DNA of 64,000 nt from Bacillus sp. S3 (GTDB taxonomy: Bacteria > Bacillota > Bacilli > Bacillales > Cytobacillaceae), in NCBI RefSeq assembly GCF_005154805.1, contig NZ_CP039727.1, positions 555,501 through 619,500 on the forward strand, read 5' to 3'. The notes under the pieces were generated by a model, which saw nothing but the letters and a program-made list of their open reading frames with translations, did no database searches and was not told where the DNA came from. Of the stretch, positions 16,213 to 25,288 are shown piece by piece. The position numbers and the translations under genes are program-made. Within the stretch, counting starts at the first letter, position 1. The number at the start of each line of letters is the position of its first letter.

Positions 16213-18081
16213 ATGTTTTTAACAAAATTTATTTTTAGTACATTAATTGACGCTGATCGAACAAATACAAGATTATTTGAAGAAAATAATTGCAATGAAT
16301 CTGTAGAGGATCATAAAGCGTTATTTAATACCTATTACGAAAGACTTATGGGAAAAATCAATTCATTTAATCAATATCCGAATGCTAATACTCCTATTAA
16401 TCTTCTAAGAACAGAGATGTCAGATCAATGTGATCATTTTGGGGGGAATCCATCAGGAATATATACATTATCTATTCCAACCGGCGGCGGGAAAACTTTA
16501 GCTAGTTTACGCTATGCATTAAAACACGCCAAACTATTTAACAAAAAACGGATTATTTATGTTGTTCCCTATACAACGATTATTGAGCAAAATGCAGAAG
16601 AAGTTAGAAAAATATTAATGGATGAAGTAAACATTTTAGAACATCATTCCAACGTTATAGAAGATGTGAATGATAATGATGAACATCAATCTGGCAAGAT
16701 GTGTGTCCAGCAAAAGCTAAAACTAGCAAAGGATAATTGGGATTCCCCGATTATCTTCACAACGATGGTCCAATTTTTGAATGTATTTTATGCCAAAGGA
16801 AGCAGGAATATTAGAAGGCTGCATAACTTAAGTGAGTCAGTGATTATTTTTGATGAAGTCCAAAAGGTTCCGATTTCATGCGTGTCATTATTTAATCAGG
16901 CATTAAATTTTTTAAAAATATATGCACATTCCAGCATGGTGCTATGTACTGCCACCCAACCTGCATTAGATTTTGTTGAACATAAACTAGAAATAAATAC
17001 GGATGCAGAAATTGTTGAAAATCTGGAGCGTGTAATTGAGGCTTTTAAACGGGTGGAAATTATTGATCAAGCAACTGATAAATTATTTAATACTGAAAAA
17101 CTTGCCGAATTTATTGAAGAAAAAATGGAAGAAGTTCAGAGTATCTTAGTCATTTTAAATACAAAAACAGTCGTAAAAAAACTATATGAACAATTACTAG
17201 AAAAAGAGAAGGTTATTCCTATATACCATCTGAGCACATCGATGTGTGCTACACATCGTAATAAGATTCTAGAGGAAGTAAGATTCCAGCTTAAAGAGGG
17301 CAATAAGATCATTTGTATTAGCACCCAGCTGATTGAAGCTGGAGTCGATGTCAGTTTTGATTGTGTGATTCGTTCCTTATCCGGCTTGGATTCTATTGCT
17401 CAAGCAGCTGGCAGATGTAATCGGCATGGTGAAAGAAATATTCAAAATGTCTATGTGATTGATCATGAAGAAGAAAAACTTGACCGCTTAAAAGAGATTA
17501 AGGTAGGAAAACAGGTCTCACGTAAAATTCTCATTGATATAAAAAAGGACAAATCAAACCACGGGGGACATATTTTATCAACTAAGGCGATGGACAGGTA
17601 TTTTAAAGAGTTTTATACCGAATTTGAATCAAATTTAAATTATTTTGTACCAAAATTAAAAAAGGAAATGACTGAGTTATTGACAGAAACAAAAACTAAA
17701 TATAGTTATCATGAAGCCTATTTTAATAATGAAAAAAAGCATCTTCCATTATTCATAACTAATAGTTATAGAACAGCAGCGGAACATTTTCGTGTGATTG
17801 ATGATATCACCACATCAGTGCTTGTTCCTTATGGAGCAGGGAAGGATATTATTGCTGAGCTGAATGGAGATGGATCAATTGAAGACCTTTCAAGGTTATT
17901 AAAGAAAGCACAGCAGTATACTATTAACCTTTTTAAATATGAAAAGGAACGTTTAGCTGAAAATGAGGGCTTGGTAAGCCTTATGGATGGGGAAATATTA
18001 GCTCTAAAAGAAGGGGCGTATAACAAGGAGTTTGGGCTTAATATTGAAAATGACAGTCCTTTTGATTCTCTTATGGTTTAA
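16213..18081 (+). CDS. cas3: Cas3' superfamily 2 helicase domain
   Basis: A 622-residue DNA helicase/translocase. Motif I is SIPTGGGKTLA (GGGKT at 91-95), motif II IIFDEVQKVP (a DEVQ version of the DEAD box), motif III CTATQPAL, and motif VI AAGRCNRHGE. The first 16 residues (FIFSTLIDADR) belong by homology to the end of the HD domain, not to the helicase. No ribosome site is properly spaced from the ATG (GGAG is about 19 bases ahead), so translation probably depends on termination-reinitiation at TAAATG or on readthrough. With Cascade it unwinds and feeds DNA to the HD nuclease. Confidence 0.92.
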   Translation: MFLTKFIFSTLIDADRTNTRLFEENNCNESVEDHKALFNTYYERLMGKINSFNQYPNANTPINLLRTEMSDQCDHFGGNPSGIYTLSIPTGGGKTLASLRYALKHAKLFNKKRIIYVVPYTTIIEQNAEEVRKILMDEVNILEHHSNVIEDVNDNDEHQSGKMCVQQKLKLAKDNWDSPIIFTTMVQFLNVFYAKGSRNIRRLHNLSESVIIFDEVQKVPISCVSLFNQALNFLKIYAHSSMVLCTATQPALDFVEHKLEINTDAEIVENLERVIEAFKRVEIIDQATDKLFNTEKLAEFIEEKMEEVQSILVILNTKTVVKKLYEQLLEKEKVIPIYHLSTSMCATHRNKILEEVRFQLKEGNKIICISTQLIEAGVDVSFDCVIRSLSGLDSIAQAAGRCNRHGERNIQNVYVIDHEEEKLDRLKEIKVGKQVSRKILIDIKKDKSNHGGHILSTKAMDRYFKEFYTEFESNLNYFVPKLKKEMTELLTETKTKYSYHEAYFNNEKKHLPLFITNSYRTAAEHFRVIDDITTSVLVPYGAGKDIIAELNGDGSIEDLSRLLKKAQQYTINLFKYEKERLAENEGLVSLMDGEILALKEGAYNKEFGLNIENDSPFDSLMV

Positions 18082-18087
18082 AACTTT

Positions 18088-18150
18088 ATCTTCAATTAAA
18101 GAAGATTTTCAAATAACATAAATATTTTTCAATCCACGCTTAAGTAGCGA
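18088..18150 (-). ncRNA. Solitary antisense CRISPR-repeat-like hairpin, candidate crRNA-mimic RNA
   Basis: On the minus strand a 4-bp stem CGCT/AGCG with a 5-base loop (18137-18149) is followed at once by TGGATTGAAAA. The array repeats have a stem ending GCG, a 5-base loop and then the 11-base handle TGGATTGAAAT. So 13 contiguous bases (GCGTGGATTGAAA) and the stem-loop geometry are kept while the rest has diverged. Downstream comes an AT-rich 'spacer' (ATATTTATGTTATTTG...) and a small ATCTTC/GAAGAT hairpin (18088-18106). It lies in the only real gap of the cas operon. Transcription and processing are unproven. Confidence 0.45.
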
Positions 18151-18207
18151 TACCCAATCATAACACATTTAAATTTAGGTAAATACAAACCGGAAGGAGG
18201 TGAGTAC

Positions 18208-18912
18208 ATGAGAAACTCGATTGAATTTGAAGTCTATGGAAATTATGCCTTATTTACCGATCCCTTAACAAAGATGGGCGGGGAAAAGCTATCTTACCAA
18301 GTGCCAACTTATCAGGCATTAAAAGGAATTGTTGAAAGTATTTACTGGAAGCCAACGCTGTTAATGGTAGTGGATGAGGTCCGTGTTATGAATGCAATCC
18401 GGATGGAGTCAAAGGGGATTCGTCCGATTGAATATGGTGGAGGGAATACGCTGGCCAACTACACGTATTTGAAAGACGTTCGCTACCAAGTTCGCGCTCA
18501 TTTTATATTTAATCCTCACCGGCCGGATATGGCCTTTGACCGTAACGAACACAAGCACCACAATATTTTGTTACGCTCTCTTAATGCAGGAGGGAGGAGA
18601 GATATTTTCCTTGGCACTAGGGAATGCCAAGCATATGTGGAACCATGTGTATTTGGTGAAGGAAAAGGATTTTACGATAATTATGGTGATATTCATCTTG
18701 GTACCATGATTCATGGAATCAGTTATCCGGATGAAACAGGCAGAAACGAAATGGAAATACGTTTATGGAGTCCAGTGTTGAAGAATGGCATTATCCAGTT
18801 TATTAGACCTGATCAGTGCAAGCAAGTACGAAAAATTACAGATATGAAAATAAAGAAGTTTGATGATACAAATGTGGAATCCGCAGACGATTTACTAAGC
18901 CACTTAGAATAG
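18208..18912 (+). CDS. cas5c: Cas5c (Cas5d), pre-crRNA endoribonuclease of type I-C
   Basis: A 234-residue RAMP protein. In type I-C, which lacks Cas6, this subunit cuts the repeat at the 3' base of its stem and stays on the 11-base 5' handle. The catalytic residues reported for B. halodurans Cas5d (Tyr46, Lys116, His117) fall at the same numbers here: Tyr46 in ESIYWKP and Lys116-His117 in [11 protein letters not shown]. The glycine-rich loop [19 protein letters not shown] is also typical. GGAGGTG precedes the ATG. It follows a 126-base gap holding the antisense repeat-like element and is 11 bases ahead of cas8c. Confidence 0.95.
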   Translation: MRNSIEFEVYGNYALFTDPLTKMGGEKLSYQVPTYQALKGIVESIYWKPTLLMVVDEVRVMNAIRMESKGIRPIEYGGGNTLANYTYLKDVRYQVRAHFIFNPHRPDMAFDRNEHKHHNILLRSLNAGGRRDIFLGTRECQAYVEPCVFGEGKGFYDNYGDIHLGTMIHGISYPDETGRNEMEIRLWSPVLKNGIIQFIRPDQCKQVRKITDMKIKKFDDTNVESADDLLSHLE

Positions 18913-18923
18913 GAGGTGAATAT

Positions 18924-20813
18924 ATGAGCTGGTTATTAAATTTATATGAAACCTATGAATCTAATGTAGACCGTGTTGGTGAACTTGAAAAAAAGCATAA
19001 CGACCAGGAATTTACCCTATTACCTATTTCTCATACTACTCAAAATGCTCATATTGAAGTGGATATTACGGAAGAAGGCGAATACCATTCTGCTAGAGTC
19101 ATAGATAAGACGGATTTTAGTACATTAATTCCATGTACAGAAGGATCGGCAAGTAGAGCTGGAGCAAAAATAGCACCATACCCACTTCATGATAAATTAA
19201 GTTATGTAGCAGGGGATTTCGTAGCTTTTGGTGGAAAAATAAAAGGAGAGGAGCCCTTTTCATATTACCTTGAACAATTAGGAAAATGGGCGAAATCTCC
19301 ATTTGCTACCAACAAAGTAAAAAGTATTTATAAATATTTAAGCAAGAAACAGTTAATCAAAGACCTTGTAGAAGAAAAGATTTTATATTTGGATGCAAAT
19401 AATCACCTGATAGAAACATGGGACAAAAAGTTTGAAGCTTTGCACGGTGATAAGCCAGCTATATTTGGTGCCGTGGCCGGTGGAAAAGAGAGCGCTTTCG
19501 TTAGGTTTAATGTTTATTCACCAAATAAAATTTTGAAAAAGGTATGGAAGGATAATGAGATGTATGAATCCTTTATTCTTTTTTATCAGGATTTATTGGG
19601 TGACGAGGATCTTTGTTATGTAACTGGAAAAAAGAAGCCCAGTACTGATAAGCATGCTAATAAAATTCGGAATGCTGCAGATAAGGCAAAATTAATCTCG
19701 GCGAATGACACCAGTGGATTTACCTTTAGAGGTAGATTTAACAAAAGTAACGAAGTCGCAAGTATTAGTTATGAAGTATCACAAAAAGCTCATAATGCAC
19801 TGAAATGGCTAATTAATCGTCAAGGTAAAACCATTGATCAGCGTGTGTTCCTTGTATGGGGAAACGATGAGCTTTCCATCCCTGATCCAATAGAAGATAC
19901 TTTTTCGATTAATCCTATATCCGTTGAAAAAAGGGAAAGAAAAGCCTTTACCAATCAGGAATTTGCCAATGAAATGGCTAAAGCTTTAGAAGGATATAAA
20001 AATAAATTATCAACAAAATCGAATGTAAATATTATGATTTTAGATTCAGCGACTACAGGCCGCATGGCTGTTCTTTATTATCGAAATATAGATAAGGAAA
20101 TTTACTTGGACCAGCTTACGAAGTGGCATTCAACCTGTGCGTGGATTCATCGGTACCGTAAAGATGGCCAAGGTGAACATGTTCAATTTTATGGGGCTCC
20201 AGCAACAAAGGATATAGCCTTTGCAGCATATGGGACAAAAGTGAATGACAAAGTAGTCAAAGGGTTAATGGAGCGAATGATTCCTTGTATTATTGATGAT
20301 AAAAAAATTCCAATAGATATCGTTAAAAGTGCATTCCATCGTGCATCAAATCCAGTGTCAATGGAGAAGTGGGAATGGGAGAAAACGCTTAGCATCACCT
20401 GTGCACTAATCAACAAAAAGGAGGGATATAATGTGGCACTTAATATAGAAAATAATGACCGTGATTATTTGTTTGGACGTTTATTAGCAGTTGCTGATGT
20501 ATTAGAAAGACGTGCCTTAGGTTCGGAGGAAACACGTTCTAGTAATGCAATTCGTTATATGAATTCATTTTCTAAAAATCCAGCAAGAACATGGAAAACG
20601 ATCCAGGAAAGTCTGCAGCCGTATCAAGCACGTCTCGGTACAAAAGCCCGGTATTTATCGAGCCTAATTGATGAAGTAGCTTCTAGAATTGATGTTGATG
20701 ATTTTAATAATAAACCATTATCAGGTAAGTATTTGTTAGGCTTTTATAGTCAACGGCATGATTTATATCAAAAAAAGGGAAATAATAATGCGACTGAGGA
20801 AGTATCAAATTAA
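18924..20813 (+). CDS. cas8c: Cas8c (Csd1), large subunit of type I-C Cascade
   Basis: A 629-residue protein recognisable by the opening MSWLLNLYETYESN, the early PISHTTQNAHIEVDI and the central CYVTGKKKP segment common to Csd1 proteins. Cas8c recognises the PAM (5'-TTC in characterised I-C systems) and contacts Cas3. The C-terminal ~126 residues are helical and correspond to the small subunit, which can be made separately from an internal GTG (own entry). The ribosome site is GGAGGTG. It sits between cas5c and cas7c in the usual I-C order. Confidence 0.95.
   Translation: MSWLLNLYETYESNVDRVGELEKKHNDQEFTLLPISHTTQNAHIEVDITEEGEYHSARVIDKTDFSTLIPCTEGSASRAGAKIAPYPLHDKLSYVAGDFVAFGGKIKGEEPFSYYLEQLGKWAKSPFATNKVKSIYKYLSKKQLIKDLVEEKILYLDANNHLIETWDKKFEALHGDKPAIFGAVAGGKESAFVRFNVYSPNKILKKVWKDNEMYESFILFYQDLLGDEDLCYVTGKKKPSTDKHANKIRNAADKAKLISANDTSGFTFRGRFNKSNEVASISYEVSQKAHNALKWLINRQGKTIDQRVFLVWGNDELSIPDPIEDTFSINPISVEKRERKAFTNQEFANEMAKALEGYKNKLSTKSNVNIMILDSATTGRMAVLYYRNIDKEIYLDQLTKWHSTCAWIHRYRKDGQGEHVQFYGAPATKDIAFAAYGTKVNDKVVKGLMERMIPCIIDDKKIPIDIVKSAFHRASNPVSMEKWEWEKTLSITCALINKKEGYNVALNIENNDRDYLFGRLLAVADVLERRALGSEETRSSNAIRYMNSFSKNPARTWKTIQESLQPYQARLGTKARYLSSLIDEVASRIDVDDFNNKPLSGKYLLGFYSQRHDLYQKKGNNNATEEVSN
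20433..20813 (+). CDS. cas11c: Cas11c small subunit from an internal start within cas8c
   Basis: In-frame GTG is codon 504 of cas8c. It is preceded by AAAAGGAGGG, ending 7 bases before it, a stronger ribosome site than several real genes here have. The product would be 126 residues, starting VALNIENNDRDYLFGRLL, an all-helical protein. Internal translation of Cas11 from cas8c has been shown experimentally for other type I-C systems, where the small subunit lines the Cascade belly and holds the non-target strand. The placement and size fit that case. That the site is used here is inference. Confidence 0.75.
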   Translation: MALNIENNDRDYLFGRLLAVADVLERRALGSEETRSSNAIRYMNSFSKNPARTWKTIQESLQPYQARLGTKARYLSSLIDEVASRIDVDDFNNKPLSGKYLLGFYSQRHDLYQKKGNNNATEEVSN

Positions 20814-20828
20814 GAGGGGGAAATGAAC

Positions 20829-21692
20829 ATGACAATTTTGGACCACAAAATTGATTTTGCTGTTGTAATATCTGTAACGAAGGCCAATCCAAATGGAGAT
20901 CCTTTGAATGGAAATCGTCCAAGACAAAATTACGATGGTCATGGTGAAATATCGGATGTAGCAATAAAGAGGAAAATTAGAAATCGTCTACAGGATATGG
21001 GGGAATCTATTTTTGTCCAATCTAATGATAGAAATATAGATGATTTAAAGAGTTTAAGAGAACGTGCTGAGTCTAATATAGCACTTCAGAAAATATTAAA
21101 ATCTAAAAATAGCTCTAGTGATGAATTTGCTGAGATAGCGTGTGAACAATGGATTGATGTTAGAAGCTTTGGACAGGTCTTTGCTTTCAAAGGTTCCGGT
21201 TCTGGAGCAGGTGTATCAGTTGGGGTAAGAGGACCTGTATCTATTCATACCGCAACAAGTGTTGACCCTATTGATATTACCAGCATGCAAATTACAAAAA
21301 GTGTTAACTCAGAGCCTGGAAAAGAAAAAGGATCAGACACAATGGGGATGAAACACCGTGTGGATTTTGGTGTTTATGTTTTTTACGGTAGCATTAACAC
21401 ACAGCTAGCAGAAAAAACTAGATTCACTAATGAAGATGCGGAAAAAATTAAACAAGCACTTGTTACATTATTTGAAAACGATACTTCAGCTGCAAGACCG
21501 GATGGGAGCATGGAAGTGCATAAGGTTTATTGGTGGGAACATAATTCTAAACTAGGCCAATATTCATCTGCTAAAGTCCATCGCTTATTAGACATTAAAC
21601 AAAATGTTGAAGAACCAAAGTCCTTTGACAATTACTCCATCACCTTAAGCGAATTAGAAGGTTTAAAGGTCGATGTCATAGATGGACTATAA
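20829..21692 (+). CDS. cas7c: Cas7c (Csd2), backbone subunit of type I-C Cascade
   Basis: A 287-residue RAMP protein that multimerises along the crRNA spacer. Typical features are FAVVISVTKANPNGDPLNGN at the start, DVAIKRKIRN, the glycine-rich loop FKGSGSGAGVSVGVRGP and SMQITKSVNS. Two ATG codons compete: 20823 is only two bases from GAGGGGG, while 20829 is eight bases away, so I prefer 20829. Its end overlaps the cas4 start by 11 bases, consistent with coupled translation. Confidence 0.94.
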   Translation: MTILDHKIDFAVVISVTKANPNGDPLNGNRPRQNYDGHGEISDVAIKRKIRNRLQDMGESIFVQSNDRNIDDLKSLRERAESNIALQKILKSKNSSSDEFAEIACEQWIDVRSFGQVFAFKGSGSGAGVSVGVRGPVSIHTATSVDPIDITSMQITKSVNSEPGKEKGSDTMGMKHRVDFGVYVFYGSINTQLAEKTRFTNEDAEKIKQALVTLFENDTSAARPDGSMEVHKVYWWEHNSKLGQYSSAKVHRLLDIKQNVEEPKSFDNYSITLSELEGLKVDVIDGL

Positions 21693-22341
21693 CGAAGAAG
21701 ACAATTATTTGATGTTGTCCGGTATCCAGCACTTTCAATTTTGCAAACGCCAATGGGCGCTTATACATATTGAACAGCAATGGGAAGAGAACGTGAGGAC
21801 TGTTGAAGGGCAATATCTCCATCGAAAGACGGATGAGCCCTTTATTAGAGAAAAACGTGGGAATAAACTCATTGTTCGCGCTATGCCGGTAAAATCAAAT
21901 GAGCTTAAAATTACTGGTGTTTGTGATGTGGTTGAGTTTGTTGAAGATAAAAATGGCATTGAAATAAATGGTGCAAAAGGTAAATTTGTAGCATATCCAA
22001 TTGAATATAAACGTGGGAAACCTAAAAAGGACGATTCAGATATTTTACAATTAGCCGCACAAGCGGTGTGTTTAGAGGAAATGCTCCTCTGTGAAATAGG
22101 CACGGGTTATATGTTTTACAATGAAATAAAGCATAGAGTCGAAGTTTCACTGACAAAAGAATATAAAAATAAAGTCAGGTCATTAATAGCAGAAATGAAC
22201 GACTATTACAATCGTAGGCATACACCTAAGGTCAAAACAGGTTCCTTTTGCAAAAGCTGCTCCCTTCAACATATTTGTTTACCAGAATTAATGACAAAAA
22301 GGTCTGTAAAAAGCTATATTGATGGGAAGATAGATGAATGA
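21682..22341 (+). CDS. cas4: Cas4, RecB-like nuclease of the adaptation module
   Basis: A 219-residue protein with the RecB-type core: Asp82 in GVCDVVEF, Glu108-x-Lys110 in PIEYKRGKPK and the helix QLAAQAVCLEEM (motif QxxxY-like). Four cysteines for an iron-sulfur cluster are present: Cys21 near the N-terminus and Cys190, Cys193 and Cys199 in FCKSCSLQHIC. Cas4 trims prespacers and selects those with a PAM, working with Cas1-Cas2. The start overlaps cas7c, and its TGA overlaps the cas1 ATG as ATGA. Confidence 0.94.
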   Translation: MDYNEEDNYLMLSGIQHFQFCKRQWALIHIEQQWEENVRTVEGQYLHRKTDEPFIREKRGNKLIVRAMPVKSNELKITGVCDVVEFVEDKNGIEINGAKGKFVAYPIEYKRGKPKKDDSDILQLAAQAVCLEEMLLCEIGTGYMFYNEIKHRVEVSLTKEYKNKVRSLIAEMNDYYNRRHTPKVKTGSFCKSCSLQHICLPELMTKRSVKSYIDGKIDE

Positions 22342-23369
22342 AGAAACTCTTGAATACCTTGTTTATCAATCAAACAGATGTCTATTTATCTCTAGATGGT
22401 GATAATATTGTCCTTCTTAAGGAACAGGAAACGTTGGGCAGGCTACCACTTCATAACCTGGAATCAGTGATTTCGTTTGGATATACTGGAGCGAGTCCGG
22501 CGCTAATGGGTTACTGCGCAGAAAGAAATATTTCATTAGTATTCTTTACGATGAATGGACGATTTCTAGCCCGCGTTATTGGAAAAAGCAAGGGAAACGT
22601 CGTTCTAAGAAAGAAGCAATATCGATTATCAGATGATGAAGTTATGTCAGCGAAAATAGCTCGTAACTTTATAGTTGCTAAGATTTACAACAATAAGTGG
22701 ATAATTGAAAGAATGACTAGGGATTATCCCCTTCGTATAGATGTGGCCCAATTTAAAGCAATCTCAAAGCATTTATCTTCTATTATTCTTGAGGTAAGGG
22801 AATGTGAGGATTTAGAGAGGCTAAGAGGGTTAGAAGGACAAGCAGCCATTAATTGCAATAAATTGTTTAATCAAATGATATTACAACAAAAAGAGGATTT
22901 TTATTTTAGGATACGATCAAGAAGACCACCGTTAGATAATGTTAATGCTATGCTGTCATTTGCTTATACGCTATTGGCCAATGATATGGCATCTGCATTA
23001 GAGGGCGTTGGTCTTGATGCTTATGTCGGTTTTTTGCATCGGGATCGCCCGGGAAGAGTTTCTCTGGCTTTAGATGTCATGGAGGAGCTGCGAGGTGTTT
23101 ATGCAGATAGGTTTGTCTTGTCATTAATTAATAAAAAGGTTGTAAATAAAGATGACTTTTTAAAAAAGGAAAATGGCGCCGTAATTATGTCGGATGAGGC
23201 AAGAAAGAAGTTTTTAACAGCCTGGCAAAATAAAAAACAAGAAAAGATTACTCATCCCTATCTAGGTGAAAAAATACCTTGGGGGTTAGTACCGCATGCC
23301 CAAGCTCTCCTATTAGCACGGTTTTTACGGAATGATCTAGATGAGTATCCACCATTTTTGTGGAAGTAG
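22338..23369 (+). CDS. cas1: Cas1 integrase
   Basis: A 343-residue integrase with the catalytic set Glu166 (LRGLEGQAA), His234 (GFLHRDRPGR) and Asp246 (LALDVMEELR). This length and the C-terminal PWGLVPHAQALLLARFLR are usual for type I-C. It inserts new spacers at the leader end. Start and cas4 stop overlap. A broken copy of its 3' end, fused to cas2 sequence, lies upstream of array 1. Confidence 0.96.
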   Translation: MKKLLNTLFINQTDVYLSLDGDNIVLLKEQETLGRLPLHNLESVISFGYTGASPALMGYCAERNISLVFFTMNGRFLARVIGKSKGNVVLRKKQYRLSDDEVMSAKIARNFIVAKIYNNKWIIERMTRDYPLRIDVAQFKAISKHLSSIILEVRECEDLERLRGLEGQAAINCNKLFNQMILQQKEDFYFRIRSRRPPLDNVNAMLSFAYTLLANDMASALEGVGLDAYVGFLHRDRPGRVSLALDVMEELRGVYADRFVLSLINKKVVNKDDFLKKENGAVIMSDEARKKFLTAWQNKKQEKITHPYLGEKIPWGLVPHAQALLLARFLRNDLDEYPPFLWK

Positions 23370-23380
23370 GTGTATAAGCT

Positions 23381-23671
23381 TTGTTAGTTTTAGTTACCTA
23401 TGATGTAAGTACTGTTACTGGTGGAGGAAAGAGAAGGCTGCGAAAAGTTTCAAAGGCATGTCAAAATTATGGTCAACGAGTCCAAAATTCAGTATTTGAA
23501 TGTAATGTAGATGCCACTCAATTTGCTACTTTAAAAATAAAACTGACTGAAATTATTGATGAAACGGAAGATAGTCTAAGGTTCTATCAGCTAGGTAATA
23601 ATTATAAGACCAAGGTTGAGCATATTGAAGTGAAAGAATCTATCGATTTGGAAAACCCTTTAATTTTTTAG
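23381..23671 (+). CDS. cas2: Cas2
   Basis: A 96-residue ferredoxin-like protein. It opens LVLVTYDVST with the conserved first-strand Asp8, contains NSVFECNVDATQF and ends in the beta-strand DLENPLIF. Cas2 bridges two Cas1 dimers. The start is TTG, 11 bases after cas1, with AGTAGGTG as a weak ribosome site. A stem beginning at the last base of its stop codon (GTGCGAA with TTCGCAC) opens the leader of array 2. Confidence 0.93.
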   Translation: MLVLVTYDVSTVTGGGKRRLRKVSKACQNYGQRVQNSVFECNVDATQFATLKIKLTEIIDETEDSLRFYQLGNNYKTKVEHIEVKESIDLENPLIF

Positions 23672-23838
23672 TGCGAATGTAAAGCGAACATGGTAACCCT
23701 ACTAGGTTCGCACCACATTTCGTGCGGTTAATTACCAAAATTAGGTATAATAATAGTGTGTTCTTTATTTATTAAAGAAAATGGTGTGTTTTTGATCAAT
23801 TATGTCGTATTTTTTGGTTGTTTTGGTCAAAAATCGCT
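23672..23838 (+). promoter_or_regulatory. Leader of CRISPR array 2
   Basis: It contains the GTGCGAA/TTCGCAC stem (23671-23677 with 23707-23713), a TATAAT (23746-23751) and the repeat-proximal block from GTGTTCTTTA (23758) that is shared with the array 1 leader. The proximal block is the part expected to guide Cas1-Cas2 integration. The stem may terminate the cas operon transcript or be a leader element. Confidence 0.8.
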
Positions 23839-25195
23839 GTCGCACTCCTCGTGAGTGCGTGGATTGAAATATGCATGATGCAAACTCCTTTACTGGAAAT
23901 TCAAGTCGCACTCCTCGTGAGTGCGTGGATTGAAATAAGATGGTACTGGTGCATATGTAAATAAAGGTTTGTCGCACTCCTCGTGAGTGCGTGGATTGAA
24001 ATACCTATTCCGGCACCGCAAGTCGTTCGGGATAACGTCGCACTCCTCGTGAGTGCGTGGATTGAAATAACTCAAAAAGCTGCAGGAAGTTACGTGAAGT
24101 TACGTCGCACTCCTCGTGAGTGCGTGGATTGAAATGTTACGTTAGCATTGTGGTATACATCAACTACAGGTCGCACTCCTCGTGAGTTCGTGGATTGAAA
24201 TCTTTATCTACTACGTTTGATTGACTGAGATTATAGTCGCACTCCTCGTGAGTGCGTGGATTGAAATCTCGACGCTATTGTTTTCCAGTTCACGTCTCTG
24301 GGTCGCACTCCTCGTGAGTGCGTGGATTGAAATAAATGTCTTGAGAGCAAGCCGCACAGTTCCTAGAGTCGCACTCCTCGTGAGTGCGTGGATTGAAATT
24401 GCAATGAAAGGATTAAGAACTCCAAAATTATTGTCGCACTCCTCGTGAGTGCGTGGATTGAAATATGCACGAAATACGTTTGATTCCTGGGCACGCGTCG
24501 CACTCCTCGTGAGTGCGTGGATTGAAATATCAAAAGTTTGGTGAGTTACACATTCGTTATTTGTCGCACTCCTCGTGAGTGCGTGGATTGAAATTCTTTT
24601 CTGTTGGAGCTCTTGAGATACCCGGCGACTTGTCGCACTCCTCGTGAGTGCGTGGATTGAAATATCATTTTAGGAGCATGGAAATTAAAAAAGGCAAAGT
24701 CGCACTCCTCGTGAGTGCGTGGATTGAAATAATGGCTACAAAGGATGATTTGGTTGATCCACGTGTCGCACTCCTCGTGAGTGCGTGGATTGAAATCTGA
24801 ATGAGGAACTTCTCCATTTTGGGTAGTCTAGTCGCACTCCTCGTGAGTGCGTGGATTGAAATAACGACTATATCTTACTGTTAGCTATTGTATATCGTCG
24901 CACTCCTCGTGAGTGCGTGGATTGAAATGGGACACCTGATATCATCAATTACAATCGATTCTAGTCGCACTCCTCGTGAGTGCGTGGATTGAAATATATA
25001 ATTTGTGCAGCATGCGCCACATTTTCGCATGTCGCACTCCTCGTGAGTGCGTGGATTGAAATTTGCAGAGAGTATTGGGACAGGCAAATCGGATGGCGTC
25101 GCACTCCTCGTGAGTGCGTGGATTGAAATTTAAATGATTTCTGGACAAAGTCTATGATCTATCGTCGCACTCTTCGAGAGTGTGTGGATGGAAAC
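23839..25195 (+). CRISPR. CRISPR array 2, type I-C, 21 repeats and 20 spacers
   Basis: The 32-base repeat differs from that of array 1 at one loop base only: GTCGCACTCCTCGTGAG against GTCGCACTCCACGTGAG. Spacers are 31-37 bases. Repeat 6 (24170) carries one G-to-T change. The last repeat (25164-25195) is degenerate (TTCGAGAGTGTGTGG, ending GGAAAC), which places the leader on the left, next to cas2. No spacer has an obvious match to the rest of the window by eye. Confidence 0.98.
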
Positions 25196-25288
25196 CTTAA
25201 GAATCAAATTATTCATACAGTATTAAATTGAAAAAGTCTAAATTTACAAAACCTGAGTATTATTTTAATAAGAAAAGGAGGCGATAAG

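Noticed and set aside
24071..24103. Array 2 spacer 5 with an internal GAAGTTACGTGAAGTTAC repeat as a possible mini-repeat
   Set aside because: A short direct repeat inside one spacer most simply reflects the sampled target sequence.
23765..25148. Open frames across array 2 with the same repeated peptides
   Set aside because: Repeat artefacts as in array 1.
25196..25288. TubRC-type partition module (tubR gene and iterons) with the tubulin-like gene
   Set aside because: No small DNA-binding gene next to it and no repeated iterons other than the CRISPR repeats.
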